Positions 1-8,213 of a stretch of DNA of 17,587 nucleotides are shown in pieces. The first letter of the stretch is position 1. Each line of letters opens with the position of its first letter. The notes under the pieces are model-generated. The model did no database searches. It was not told the origin of the DNA and saw only the letters and a program-made list of their open reading frames with translations. This DNA is from Treponema sp. UBA3862 (GTDB lineage: Bacteria > Spirochaetota > Spirochaetia > Treponematales > Treponemataceae). The stretch spans positions 1 to 17,587 of the forward strand of contig DGGY01000007.1 of NCBI GenBank assembly GCA_002392405.1, written 5' to 3'. The position numbers and the translations under genes are program-made.

Positions 1-935
1 ACTATATAAATGGTAACAGCCGTTATTATAATTACAGGACAATTAAGATTTCGGCTGTTCCGGAGGAGAATCTTGCTCCGGAAATCAGTGTTTCATTTAA
101 TAATTCTAATTTCCAGAGAAATATGTTCTGGTATTATGTAAGTGATTCAAGTTCCATAAAAGATACAAAAGTTTATTATACTCCTGAAGATAAAGAGCGT
201 ACTATTGATGAAATTCGTGCTCTGCCGGATTATTTTGAAGGAGTTTATAATTCTTCAAACAGGTATGACTTTAAAACATTTACACTTGAAAGCGGAAAAT
301 ATGCTGCTTATATTTATGCTGAAGATTTGTATGGTAATTACAGTGTAAAAAAAATAAAGCTTAATGCTGACAAAATTGACGGTTTTTTTAATAAGACATC
401 TTCAAACAGGTGGGCTGCTGTCACTGATTCATATGCATTACCTTCATCTTATTTTGAATACAAAAAATATTACTTCAATTCAAGTTATTGGTACGCGATA
501 AGTTCAAATATTAATTGTAATGGTAGGCTATACTCTTTTAATAAGATTTCGTTGTGGGGCGTTAATTCTGATTCAGAAAGTCTTATGGGTACTTCTACTT
601 ATCCATACTATTATTATTCTGATAATTCAGAAACCCTTATACGCATTGTAGAAACTATAGATGAGCAGACTGTATCAATTGCACATGACAATTATGTATT
701 TGTCGAAACTTACTGGGGAACAAAAAATTTTGGAAGTGACTATAATAAATGGATTGTAAATACAGATCCATCTCATAATGTAAAGGGGGCAGTGTACTCA
801 GCTTCTAATTCTGAAACAAAAATTGACACATACACAATTGATACAGAAGCCATTGAAAGCGGAAATTATTACTGTGCCGTAATTCATTTTGCTGACGGAA
901 AGACTAAGGTTTCTGAAGTACAGTACAAGGAGTAA
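1..935 (+). CDS. Large Ig-like surface protein, 5'-truncated (first of three tandem paralogs)
   Basis: The reading frame is open from base 3 (base 1-2 are the end of a codon), so the Met at 123 is internal and the gene starts upstream of the window. About 310 codons are visible. The visible part has one Ig-like module ending in a D-x-x-G-N-Y-S motif (around base 324-341), then a Tyr/Asn/Ser-rich stretch. It ends in a C-terminal domain whose last 25 residues (G-N-Y-Y-C, H-F-A-D-G, S-E-V) match the ends of the next two genes. The stop codon is 3 bases before the next start, and AAGGAG at 927-932 (the next gene's ribosome site) lies inside this gene's end, so the two are probably translated as one operon. 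By analogy with its neighbours it is probably a lipoprotein, but its N-terminus is not visible. Family function is unknown; a surface adhesin or interaction role is inference. Confidence 0.8.
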   Translation, partial: YINGNSRYYNYRTIKISAVPEENLAPEISVSFNNSNFQRNMFWYYVSDSSSIKDTKVYYTPEDKERTIDEIRALPDYFEGVYNSSNRYDFKTFTLESGKYAAYIYAEDLYGNYSVKKIKLNADKIDGFFNKTSSNRWAAVTDSYALPSSYFEYKKYYFNSSYWYAISSNINCNGRLYSFNKISLWGVNSDSESLMGTSTYPYYYYSDNSETLIRIVETIDEQTVSIAHDNYVFVETYWGTKNFGSDYNKWIVNTDPSHNVKGAVYSASNSETKIDTYTIDTEAIESGNYYCAVIHFADGKTKVSEVQYKE

Positions 936-938
936 AAA

Positions 939-3803
939 ATGAATAAAAAGTTAAAATTTTTGATTACAGGTCAGGTTTTAGTCTTTGTATTTATTTTATT
1001 CTCTGCTGTTTCCTGCAAAGGTTTTCTGGAAGGGGCTTCTTTTAAAGAAGAACTTGATGGTCTTACGGGTGATGCTGCTTCAAGAATGACTGTTACGGTT
1101 AAAGATGATGAAAATCAGAACGGTTATTTTTCAAGTTCATGGGAAAAAACTTATAAAGTCGGCGAGAGTTTTGAAATTGAATTTACAGTAAGCAGCGGAT
1201 ATGAGTTCAGTGAGTTTACCTGTGTAGATACAGATTCAAATGAAGTGCTGCCTTCATGTGTAGAATTTGTTGAGATGAGCCGTACAAGCCGCGGTTCCTA
1301 CAGTATTGTAAAATATAAGGCCACAATTAATAATTACTGTAAAAATATTTCTGTAAAGGCAAACTGTTTTAATTTAAATGATAGCGACAGACCTGAATTC
1401 ATTGAAAATGACGGCTTTGTCATTAAGGCGGCAGAAAGTGCAGAAAAAATGGCAGCAGGTGAAAGCATTCCTTTTGATACAGATATTTATGGTGCGAGTA
1501 AGTCTGAGTTCCTGGAAAACGATCCTGAAACTGTTGAACTTCACCGTGTTAAAGATCTTTATGTAAAGCTGAATGCTACAGATGAATCAAGCAGAGTTAA
1601 CAGGGTAAGGGTGGTGGAGACTTTTCTATATAACAGCAGCTGCTCTTCAGCTTCAGGCAGTAAAACTTTAGATGTTTATGACAGCTTTAATAAAGTAGGT
1701 GAGAAAGTTTATTCAGCAGAATTTAATTATACTATGAAATCCCCGGCTGACGGTTATTATCGTCTTGATTTTTATGTAATTGATGATTCTGGTAATATAA
1801 GTGAAGAGAAAAAGAGTATTTATGTAATAAAAGACACATTGTTTTCTTCTTACCAGACGATAACTCCCGTTTTAAATGTAACGGCTCTTCCGCAAAAAAA
1901 TGCCGGTCTGATTAGAGGCGGTTATAATACTTTTGCAAATGATGTAAACATCGCAGCTTTATCTGTTAATCTTACAAAGACTTACTGCATGTACAATATT
2001 GAAAAGTTTGCAGAAGATGTTAATGTCCGATATTTAATTTCTCAAAATAACACAGACTGGGAAGAAATAATTCCTGAAACGATGACTTTCCAGGGGGTTG
2101 AAACTGAAAACTGCATTAATTTTTCTGCTTATGACCGTTATTCTGGTTTTTATGTAAAAGCTGTTCTTTGTGACAGTTTTGAAAATTCAGTAGAAACTGA
2201 TGCTGTTTTTTTTATTTGTCCTGCCAAAGCTTATTTAAGCGGGGCTAATACATATACATCTTCTTCTGGTACTACTCATTACATATATTTAGTACCCAAC
2301 AAGCTGAGAACTGATTTTCCGCTTGTTACATATAGTTCATCAACTGGTACGCCTAATCTTTATAAATATGTTTATCGTCCTGAGAATAATAATTTTGATT
2401 TTTATTCTACAACTGTAAATATTGAAATTGATCCGGAAGAACCTTTAGAAATTTATTATTACCCTAATATCAATACTACTAGCACTTATTTTTATGGATA
2501 TTATGGAGAAAAATATGTAATTCTTTATAGTGACTGTAATTATTTTAAATATTCTGATTATTTTAATGTGTCAGGTAATGCATCTCCTGTTGTTGATATT
2601 ACATCATTTGTATCAGAAGGACTAAATTCAGGAAAATATAAAATTACAGGTTCTATTACAAACTATGACAGAATTTTTAGAGATTCATCTGGAAATTACT
2701 ATGAGCCTGAATATTATACTGTAAATGTTTCTTATAATACAAAAGAAGTTTACACTTTTAATACTGAAAATTTTGAATTTACAATTCCTGCCAGGAAAGC
2801 TTCGTGTTATATAAATGTATCATGTTACAGGCTTGGTATGACCAGAAGTTCATCAAAAACAATTCCTTCAATGTCAGATAATGTCAGCCCGGAGACGGGA
2901 AGTTCTATTTTTAAATTGAATTCTCCGGCCGGTTCATATATTTATATTCCTGTAAGTGACGGATATTATTCATCACAGAATTTCAAAACAACTCTTTTTA
3001 TTGACGAAACGTTTAGGAATTTGACAGAAGAAGAAATATTTCAGCTTCCTCAAATATCATGCGTCAGGATAGATAGCACGAATCATTACTATTATTATGC
3101 GACAAGGGAGTTAAAAGAAAAACTGTATCAGGCTTATTTTTATGTTGAGGATGAATGTGGAAATTACAGCATTAAAAAGTTTATTATCAACAATATTTAT
3201 ACTTCAAATGCTTATATATATATAAACGATAATGGTTCCATTAATATAAGTGCTTATCAAAAGCCTGATACATCTTTTTCTAATGTATCTTCTACCCGCG
3301 GATTTGCATCAACTTCTTCTGTATGGGGATCCGCCAGTTATAGTCTATCTGATTCGACTTTTAAAAGATTTTTTTATGTATGTTACAGTTCTGGACAAAA
3401 CACTGGTTACAGGATAGTTCCTTTTGTCTGGTATTCAGGAGAAAAGTGTAACTGTAAATATAAAAAAATTATGAATCAGAGGGGCGAGATAACTGTACAG
3501 TTTGATTATCCTGTTTTATGCGAGACAGCTTACTGTAAGTATAATCTTGGTTCAGACCGGGATGAATGGTACAAGCAGATGCTTTTTGATAACACAAATG
3601 CATATAGCTCAACCGGCGTTTATTGTGATTCGTACAGCGGTATTGTGCAGACTAAAATGATTAAACCTGCAAATAACGGTACTGTTGAATATAAAAACTT
3701 TAAGGCAGATACAGCAAACGTTCCTGAGGGGTGTTATTACTGTGTAATCGTTCATTTTGCTGATGGCACTTCTGCAGTTTCAGATGTATGGTATAAGGAT
3801 TAA
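939..3803 (+). CDS. Large Ig-like lipoprotein with FLEGAS N-terminal motif (second paralog)
   Basis: A 954-residue predicted lipoprotein. A basic N-terminus and hydrophobic core lead to a lipobox A-V-S-C with Cys26, directly followed by K-G-F-L-E-G-A-S (27-34). Residues about 50-142 look like a divergent InlB/Flg_new B-repeat: 'T-V-T-V-K', a V-G-E-S-F turn, then G-Y-E-F. Ig-like modules follow, two of them marked by D-x-x-G-N at about 282-286 and 738-742 (the latter followed by Y-S-I-K-K). The C-terminal domain (about 830-954) ends in the shared G-C-Y-Y-C / H-F-A-D-G / S-D-V signature. The protein is very rich in Tyr, Ser and Asn and has many Cys. The start at 939 has AAGGAG 6 bases upstream. 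It should be anchored in the outer membrane or periplasmic face; surface exposure is inferred. I recognise the module types but not the protein, and no enzymatic motif is visible. Confidence 0.85.
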   Translation: MNKKLKFLITGQVLVFVFILFSAVSCKGFLEGASFKEELDGLTGDAASRMTVTVKDDENQNGYFSSSWEKTYKVGESFEIEFTVSSGYEFSEFTCVDTDSNEVLPSCVEFVEMSRTSRGSYSIVKYKATINNYCKNISVKANCFNLNDSDRPEFIENDGFVIKAAESAEKMAAGESIPFDTDIYGASKSEFLENDPETVELHRVKDLYVKLNATDESSRVNRVRVVETFLYNSSCSSASGSKTLDVYDSFNKVGEKVYSAEFNYTMKSPADGYYRLDFYVIDDSGNISEEKKSIYVIKDTLFSSYQTITPVLNVTALPQKNAGLIRGGYNTFANDVNIAALSVNLTKTYCMYNIEKFAEDVNVRYLISQNNTDWEEIIPETMTFQGVETENCINFSAYDRYSGFYVKAVLCDSFENSVETDAVFFICPAKAYLSGANTYTSSSGTTHYIYLVPNKLRTDFPLVTYSSSTGTPNLYKYVYRPENNNFDFYSTTVNIEIDPEEPLEIYYYPNINTTSTYFYGYYGEKYVILYSDCNYFKYSDYFNVSGNASPVVDITSFVSEGLNSGKYKITGSITNYDRIFRDSSGNYYEPEYYTVNVSYNTKEVYTFNTENFEFTIPARKASCYINVSCYRLGMTRSSSKTIPSMSDNVSPETGSSIFKLNSPAGSYIYIPVSDGYYSSQNFKTTLFIDETFRNLTEEEIFQLPQISCVRIDSTNHYYYYATRELKEKLYQAYFYVEDECGNYSIKKFIINNIYTSNAYIYINDNGSINISAYQKPDTSFSNVSSTRGFASTSSVWGSASYSLSDSTFKRFFYVCYSSGQNTGYRIVPFVWYSGEKCNCKYKKIMNQRGEITVQFDYPVLCETAYCKYNLGSDRDEWYKQMLFDNTNAYSSTGVYCDSYSGIVQTKMIKPANNGTVEYKNFKADTANVPEGCYYCVIVHFADGTSAVSDVWYKD

Positions 3804-3817
3804 GATGGGAGAGAATT

Positions 3818-6800
3818 ATGAAAAAGTTTTTATTTGTTTTCTTAGTTTTAATATGCGTTTTTTTTACTGCCTGTGAGAATTTTTTAGAAGGTGCTTCTTC
3901 AAGAGAGATTATTGAAGATACTGTTGCTATTGCAAAGTCAGAAAATGTAGACCTAACAATAAAGGCACGAAGCGAACAATACGGTATTCTTGAACCGGAA
4001 GGAGATTTAACCTTTAAGGCTGCTCAAAAAGTCAGGGTTAACTTTAAGCTTAATCCTTTATATGTTTTTTCCCGCTGGGCTGTTATTGATAAGACAACAG
4101 GACAGGAAGTTGATGACGCAGTTTTATTAACTGATAAACTTGAAGAAATAGATTCGTCAGGAAATACAATTCTTTATGCAACTTTAATTTTTAAAAAGAA
4201 CAGAAAGAACCTTCAGCTAATGCCGGTCTGTTACATAAAAACAGATAAGACTGCCCCTGAGTTTTCGGATTTTCAGGTGTATAACTTAGGAATATATAAT
4301 ACAGATGATGAAAGCCAGAATGTTCTTGTTACGGATAAGCCGTTTGACGAATGGAGCGGTAGTGACGATTATGTTAATCATCATGTAAACGGCTTAAAAC
4401 TTAAGTTTACAGTGAGGGAAGAAGACAGTGATATCAGGGACTGTAAACTGAAGGTTACGGAGTCCATGATAAAAGAATCTGACGGTGAATCAATAAGCCT
4501 TGTTTCAAATGATGAACAGTCTATAAATAAAAGTACAGAAATAATTAGTAATGATGATTTTTCTTATACAGTTTCTTTTGATTATAAGTTTGTTTCGCCA
4601 TATGACGGAATCTTAAAAATTAATTTACGTATGGAAGATACGGCGGGTAATCTCTCTGACGCAAAAACTGTTTATGTGGTTAAAGATACTGTTATAAAGA
4701 TATTTGAAACTTATGAGGAATTTAACTGGGAAACATATGAGTATGAAGAAAGAATATCTGTCCGGGATATAGATGATTTTGCTGAAAATTTGTCTTTCTA
4801 TTATTTGCCATCCATGGTATTAAAAAATAGTACATCTGTAGATGATCCTGATTATATGCTTCCAAGAATTCATAATTTTCTTTCTGATACAGGCACCGGT
4901 GGATATGCTACTCCAGAAGGATTTAAAAAACTTCTTAGTAAACTCTATTTTTCTGGCTCAGAGGATATTTATGATACATGGTTTAATTATGATTCTGAGT
5001 TAAAGGATAAATTATTTTATAAAGTATATTTTTCATCGACCGGTAATGACTATACTGAATTAAAATTTGCAGAACAATATGATGGAGATTATGATCATTC
5101 TAAATATCTTTTGAAAGATAGAATAAAAATTTTTTCTAATGAAAGCGAACCTGAATACCTCTATTATGAATCTGATGCATGGTATTTCGATGTATCTTCT
5201 TATAAAAAATCAGATATTCTGTATTTCCGTTTTGATATTATTGACAGTGCAGGAAATGTAAAATCAGTTTACTGGAATAACTCTTTGTATAAGTCTGCTT
5301 ATCCAGACAGGCTTTCCCGAATTTATCATCGCGGTTTTCAAACTTACGATATAGGTCATAGTGATGAAATACCAATCTATGATTGGTCTTCAAAACTTCA
5401 ACTTGAGTCATCTGAAAATTTAAATTGTAATTTTCCTTCTGATGGTTTTTTCTATTACATAACTGCACTTGATGGTACAACAAGTAATATCTTTTATTCA
5501 AAAGCCAACAGTTCATTTATCAATTACAGTTGGAGTGGCGGTACAGATGGGGAGTATATTTCTAAAAATAATGAACTTGTTGTTAAGTATGGATTACAGG
5601 ATTATTGCACTGAAAAAGGACCTTCTGATTATGAATTTTCAGAAATAACTTTGTGGAATGTTTCCTGTCAGATAGATATGAGATATGTTGATGAAGTTGG
5701 AGAAGAATACAGTTATACCTATTATGATTTAACTGATGAAAAGAGTTTTGATTATAAGGATATTTATGAAAAAAAGTATAAGGATGAAATAACAGTAGGA
5801 GAAACTGATAATGAAGACGGTACAGTAAATCTTTCTTTTTATTATGATGGATACATTAAAACAGCCGGGCTAAGCTCTTATGGGTGGCAGATTTTTGTAA
5901 AATATAACGGAAATACATATGTAAGTACTAATTCTCCTGAGTATGATACTTCTGGTAATTCTCTTACTATTCCAAATGTACCTGTAAATATTATTAGAAA
6001 TGGAATTACATTTGAAGCATGGGGTAAATGTTCTGGAATACCTGTTACTTTCACAAATACTACATATTGTAATCCTAATTCTGGAAAAGATACTATTCCT
6101 CCAGAGAGAATTACAAGAGCGGGAGAATATACATTTAAGTATATCAATGAGTATTATCCGTATGATAATTATCCTGGAACTTGCCGGGTTTTTACCTTTA
6201 CAGATAAATCCTTTGTCAGAAATGAAATAATCGATATTGATGTTTATTACACAACAATTATGGGTAAAGTATTTACAGAGGATGAAAGAAATGGGTTAAA
6301 TCATATAGTATTACATTCTGAACCGGTAAAAAATTATGCCGATGATCCTTCAGTGTATTCTATAGAAGGAATTGGTTATGCTGATGTAATTTTTGATTAT
6401 TCATTTTTCGGTGATAAGTTATATAGAGTATTTTTTGTTGTAAAAGATAAAAGTGGAAACGAGTGTTCCTTTGAGTGGCCTGTGGATACAAGATTGTTTA
6501 AAACTCCATTGACTGCAGAAAACTATGAAGAATATTGTCTGAAAATTGGGCAGGTAGAAGGTATTTCATTACCTTGGGGGAATACGGAACCTTATGTAAA
6601 TCCTGTGTATGATAGTTTGAATAATAAAACATCATTTTATTATATGTATGTTACAAATCTATGGACACAATATGATATACCAAACGGACAGTATTCGAAT
6701 ACTGTTTATTATTGTGCTGATGTAACTTATTGGCGAGAAGAACAAAAAGAAGGTCAGATAGAACAGATAACTAAAGAGGAATATGAGGAACGTATAGATG

Positions 6801-7144
6801 AAGATGCTTATAGATATTATACGCAACCAGCGGGTATAAAGAACTGTTCTATAAAAAATATTATCCGATCGGATGAAGACGGTGTTTTTTATGTTTATTG
6901 TGATAATAATGTACTTGTAGAGTATCTTGTAAATGACACTCTTCTTTCCTATACAGATGTTGACTATTGGGAACATCATACTTCTAACAGAAATAAGACT
7001 TTCACAGAAATTAAAGTTGCTAATGAAGGTCAGTCTACTATTAAAGCCTATAAAATCCCTAAGGTACCTGCCGGAAAGTACGGTTTTATCATCTTCCATT
7101 TTGCTGACGGCACAACTTTTACAAGTGAAGTTCTGGAGGGGTAA
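3818..7144 (+). CDS. Large Ig-like lipoprotein with FLEGAS N-terminal motif (third paralog)
   Basis: An 1108-residue predicted lipoprotein with the same plan as the gene before it. The signal peptide ends F-T-A-C (Cys19), followed by E-N-F-L-E-G-A-S (20-27). An InlB-like repeat spans about 44-140 (ending F-S-R-W-A-V-I after a hydrophobic strand). Next is D-K-T-A-P-E-F, a common opening of bacterial Ig-like modules, and three D-x-x-G-N motifs at about 274-278, 476-480 and 877-881. The C-terminal 100 residues align by eye with the other two paralogs and end in F-H-F-A-D-G then S-E-V. GGAGAG at 3808-3813 stands 4 bases before the ATG; the gap to the previous stop is 14 bases, so co-transcription is likely. 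It is larger than its neighbour, mainly through an extra Ig-like module. Function unknown; binding or adhesion at the cell surface is inference from module type and composition. Confidence 0.85.
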   Translation: MKKFLFVFLVLICVFFTACENFLEGASSREIIEDTVAIAKSENVDLTIKARSEQYGILEPEGDLTFKAAQKVRVNFKLNPLYVFSRWAVIDKTTGQEVDDAVLLTDKLEEIDSSGNTILYATLIFKKNRKNLQLMPVCYIKTDKTAPEFSDFQVYNLGIYNTDDESQNVLVTDKPFDEWSGSDDYVNHHVNGLKLKFTVREEDSDIRDCKLKVTESMIKESDGESISLVSNDEQSINKSTEIISNDDFSYTVSFDYKFVSPYDGILKINLRMEDTAGNLSDAKTVYVVKDTVIKIFETYEEFNWETYEYEERISVRDIDDFAENLSFYYLPSMVLKNSTSVDDPDYMLPRIHNFLSDTGTGGYATPEGFKKLLSKLYFSGSEDIYDTWFNYDSELKDKLFYKVYFSSTGNDYTELKFAEQYDGDYDHSKYLLKDRIKIFSNESEPEYLYYESDAWYFDVSSYKKSDILYFRFDIIDSAGNVKSVYWNNSLYKSAYPDRLSRIYHRGFQTYDIGHSDEIPIYDWSSKLQLESSENLNCNFPSDGFFYYITALDGTTSNIFYSKANSSFINYSWSGGTDGEYISKNNELVVKYGLQDYCTEKGPSDYEFSEITLWNVSCQIDMRYVDEVGEEYSYTYYDLTDEKSFDYKDIYEKKYKDEITVGETDNEDGTVNLSFYYDGYIKTAGLSSYGWQIFVKYNGNTYVSTNSPEYDTSGNSLTIPNVPVNIIRNGITFEAWGKCSGIPVTFTNTTYCNPNSGKDTIPPERITRAGEYTFKYINEYYPYDNYPGTCRVFTFTDKSFVRNEIIDIDVYYTTIMGKVFTEDERNGLNHIVLHSEPVKNYADDPSVYSIEGIGYADVIFDYSFFGDKLYRVFFVVKDKSGNECSFEWPVDTRLFKTPLTAENYEEYCLKIGQVEGISLPWGNTEPYVNPVYDSLNNKTSFYYMYVTNLWTQYDIPNGQYSNTVYYCADVTYWREEQKEGQIEQITKEEYEERIDEDAYRYYTQPAGIKNCSIKNIIRSDEDGVFYVYCDNNVLVEYLVNDTLLSYTDVDYWEHHTSNRNKTFTEIKVANEGQSTIKAYKIPKVPAGKYGFIIFHFADGTTFTSEVLEG

Positions 7145-7165
7145 CATCGAGTGTATTATTATCCA

Positions 7166-7194
7166 TTGAATAATCTCCCGTTCCCTTGTAAAAT
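7166..7194 (+). promoter_or_regulatory. Sigma70-type promoter for bactofilin cluster
   Basis: TTGAAT (7166-7171) and TAAAAT (7189-7194) are separated by exactly 17 bases. A start 6-7 bases after the -10 box falls at 7201-7202, which is the first base of the bactofilin ATG, predicting a leaderless mRNA. No Shine-Dalgarno sequence is present before that ATG, which agrees. The call is by consensus matching only. Confidence 0.5.
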
Positions 7195-7200
7195 ATACGT

Positions 7201-7560
7201 ATGTTTGACGTAAAAGATGCTGATCTTTTTGATCTTGAAGAAGAAGATTTTGACACTATTCTTGCTTCTGATATTACTTTTCACGGCAATATCAGGTTTA
7301 CAAAGCCCTTTATGATCCGCGGTAATGTTAGCGGTTCCATCGAAGCTACCAGTGATCTTGTTATAGATACTAATGCTTTTGTAAATGCAGGAATCAGTGC
7401 ATCCCGTGTTCTTGTACGGGGTAAGGTGGACGGCAATATTACAGGCCGTGACCTTGTCTTTGTTTCTGCTACAGGTTCTGTTAACGGTGATATTACTGCT
7501 AAGCAGGTTGTTCTTGAACCGGGGTCCCGCTTTTCCGGCAAGTGTACTATGACAAATTAA
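7201..7560 (+). CDS. Bactofilin family cytoskeletal protein
   Basis: A 119-residue protein of the bactofilin family (DUF583, PF04519), which polymerises without nucleotide into filaments and scaffolds cell shape and envelope processes. The core (about residues 25-115) is a right-handed beta-helix pattern: short repeats with G-x-V/I-x-G spacing such as I-R-G-N-V-S-G-S-I, V-R-G-K-V-D-G-N-I-T-G and T-G-S-V-N-G-D-I-T-A. An acidic N-terminal tail (1-20) and a very short C-terminal tail flank it, as usual in bactofilins. It has no membrane segment. In the spirochaete Leptospira a bactofilin affects helical pitch, so a shape role is reasonable here but unproven. It is followed after 20 bases by a secreted TPR protein. 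A promoter with the -10 box ending 6 bases before the ATG, and no ribosome site, suggests a leaderless transcript. Confidence 0.9.
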   Translation: MFDVKDADLFDLEEEDFDTILASDITFHGNIRFTKPFMIRGNVSGSIEATSDLVIDTNAFVNAGISASRVLVRGKVDGNITGRDLVFVSATGSVNGDITAKQVVLEPGSRFSGKCTMTN

Positions 7561-7580
7561 AAAATACAGGATATATAAAA

Positions 7581-8204
7581 ATGAAAAAGTTCTTGTTTAC
7601 TGGAGTTTTTGCTTTTGTTTTATGTTTTTCTTCTTTTGCTCAGCAGAGGGCAGATGCACTTGTTCTTTACAGAAGCGGAAATTATCCTGAGGCTATTAAA
7701 ATCTGCGAACTTGAAATACAGGAAAATCCTCAGAACATCGATTCTTACTGTGTTCTTTGCTGGTCTTTAGTCCGCAACAGACAGTATGCAGAAGCTGAAC
7801 AGCGTTCAACTGAAGCCCGTGAAATAAACTCTACTGATGTACGCTTAATTGAAATTCAGGCTGAATCAAAATTCTATCTCGGCAAAAATACTGCCGCCAT
7901 GGAACTTTTCCAGCTTTATCTTGCAAATGTTCCTGCCAACGGAAGCCGTATCGGTAATGCCTACTACTATATGGGTGAAATTTATATCCGTCAGGCCAAG
8001 TATCAGCATGCAGACATTTCTTTTTCTGCTGCCGTTCATACAGAGCCTTTAGTTGATTACTGGTGGACCCGTTGCGGCTACGCCCGTGAAATGGCCGGAA
8101 GCTATGACAGTGCTCTTCAGGCTTACAGTAAGGCCCTTGAATTAAAGCCTTCAAATGCTGATGCACAGCGCGGTAAAGAAAGAGTTTCTGCCCGCCTCAG
8201 ATAG
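7581..8204 (+). CDS. Exported TPR-repeat protein
   Basis: A 207-residue protein with a cleavable signal peptide (M-K-K-F, hydrophobic core, S-S-F-A-Q, likely cut after Ala21) and about five tetratricopeptide repeats covering nearly all of the mature part (roughly 22-56, 57-90, 91-125, 126-160, 161-195). The last is the clearest, with G-S-Y-D-S-A-L and A-L-E-L-K-P. TPRs make helical scaffolds for protein-protein contacts, so it is probably a periplasmic adaptor; the partner is unknown. I chose the ATG at 7581, not an upstream in-frame ATG at 7542 that overlaps the bactofilin end, because 7581 begins the signal peptide and has AGGA at 7568-7571, 9 bases upstream. Its position between a bactofilin and mtaB suggests co-transcription with both. 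Confidence 0.85.
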   Translation: MKKFLFTGVFAFVLCFSSFAQQRADALVLYRSGNYPEAIKICELEIQENPQNIDSYCVLCWSLVRNRQYAEAEQRSTEAREINSTDVRLIEIQAESKFYLGKNTAAMELFQLYLANVPANGSRIGNAYYYMGEIYIRQAKYQHADISFSAAVHTEPLVDYWWTRCGYAREMAGSYDSALQAYSKALELKPSNADAQRGKERVSARLR

Positions 8205-8213
8205 TTTTTGCCG

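Noticed and set aside
930..945. First and second lipoproteins as one gene broken by a nonsense mutation
   Set aside because: The second has its own ribosome site, signal peptide and lipobox right after the stop, so the boundary is real.
1..7144. Repeated Tyr/Asn-rich stretches as a CRISPR array or simple DNA repeat
   Set aside because: No regular direct repeat with unique spacers is present; the similarity is at protein-module level.
6659..7147. 162-codon open frame on the minus strand inside the third lipoprotein
   Set aside because: It is antisense to a well-supported gene; its Ile/Tyr/Phe-rich product is what AT-rich antisense sequence gives, and it has no ribosome site or domain.
7542..7580. 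Upstream ATG of the TPR gene, overlapping the bactofilin end
   Set aside because: It would put 13 residues before a normal signal peptide; the ATG at 7581 has a ribosome site and begins the signal directly.
7831..8166. 111-codon minus-strand frame across the TPR gene
   Set aside because: It is antisense to a gene with clear TPR repeats; no motif of its own.
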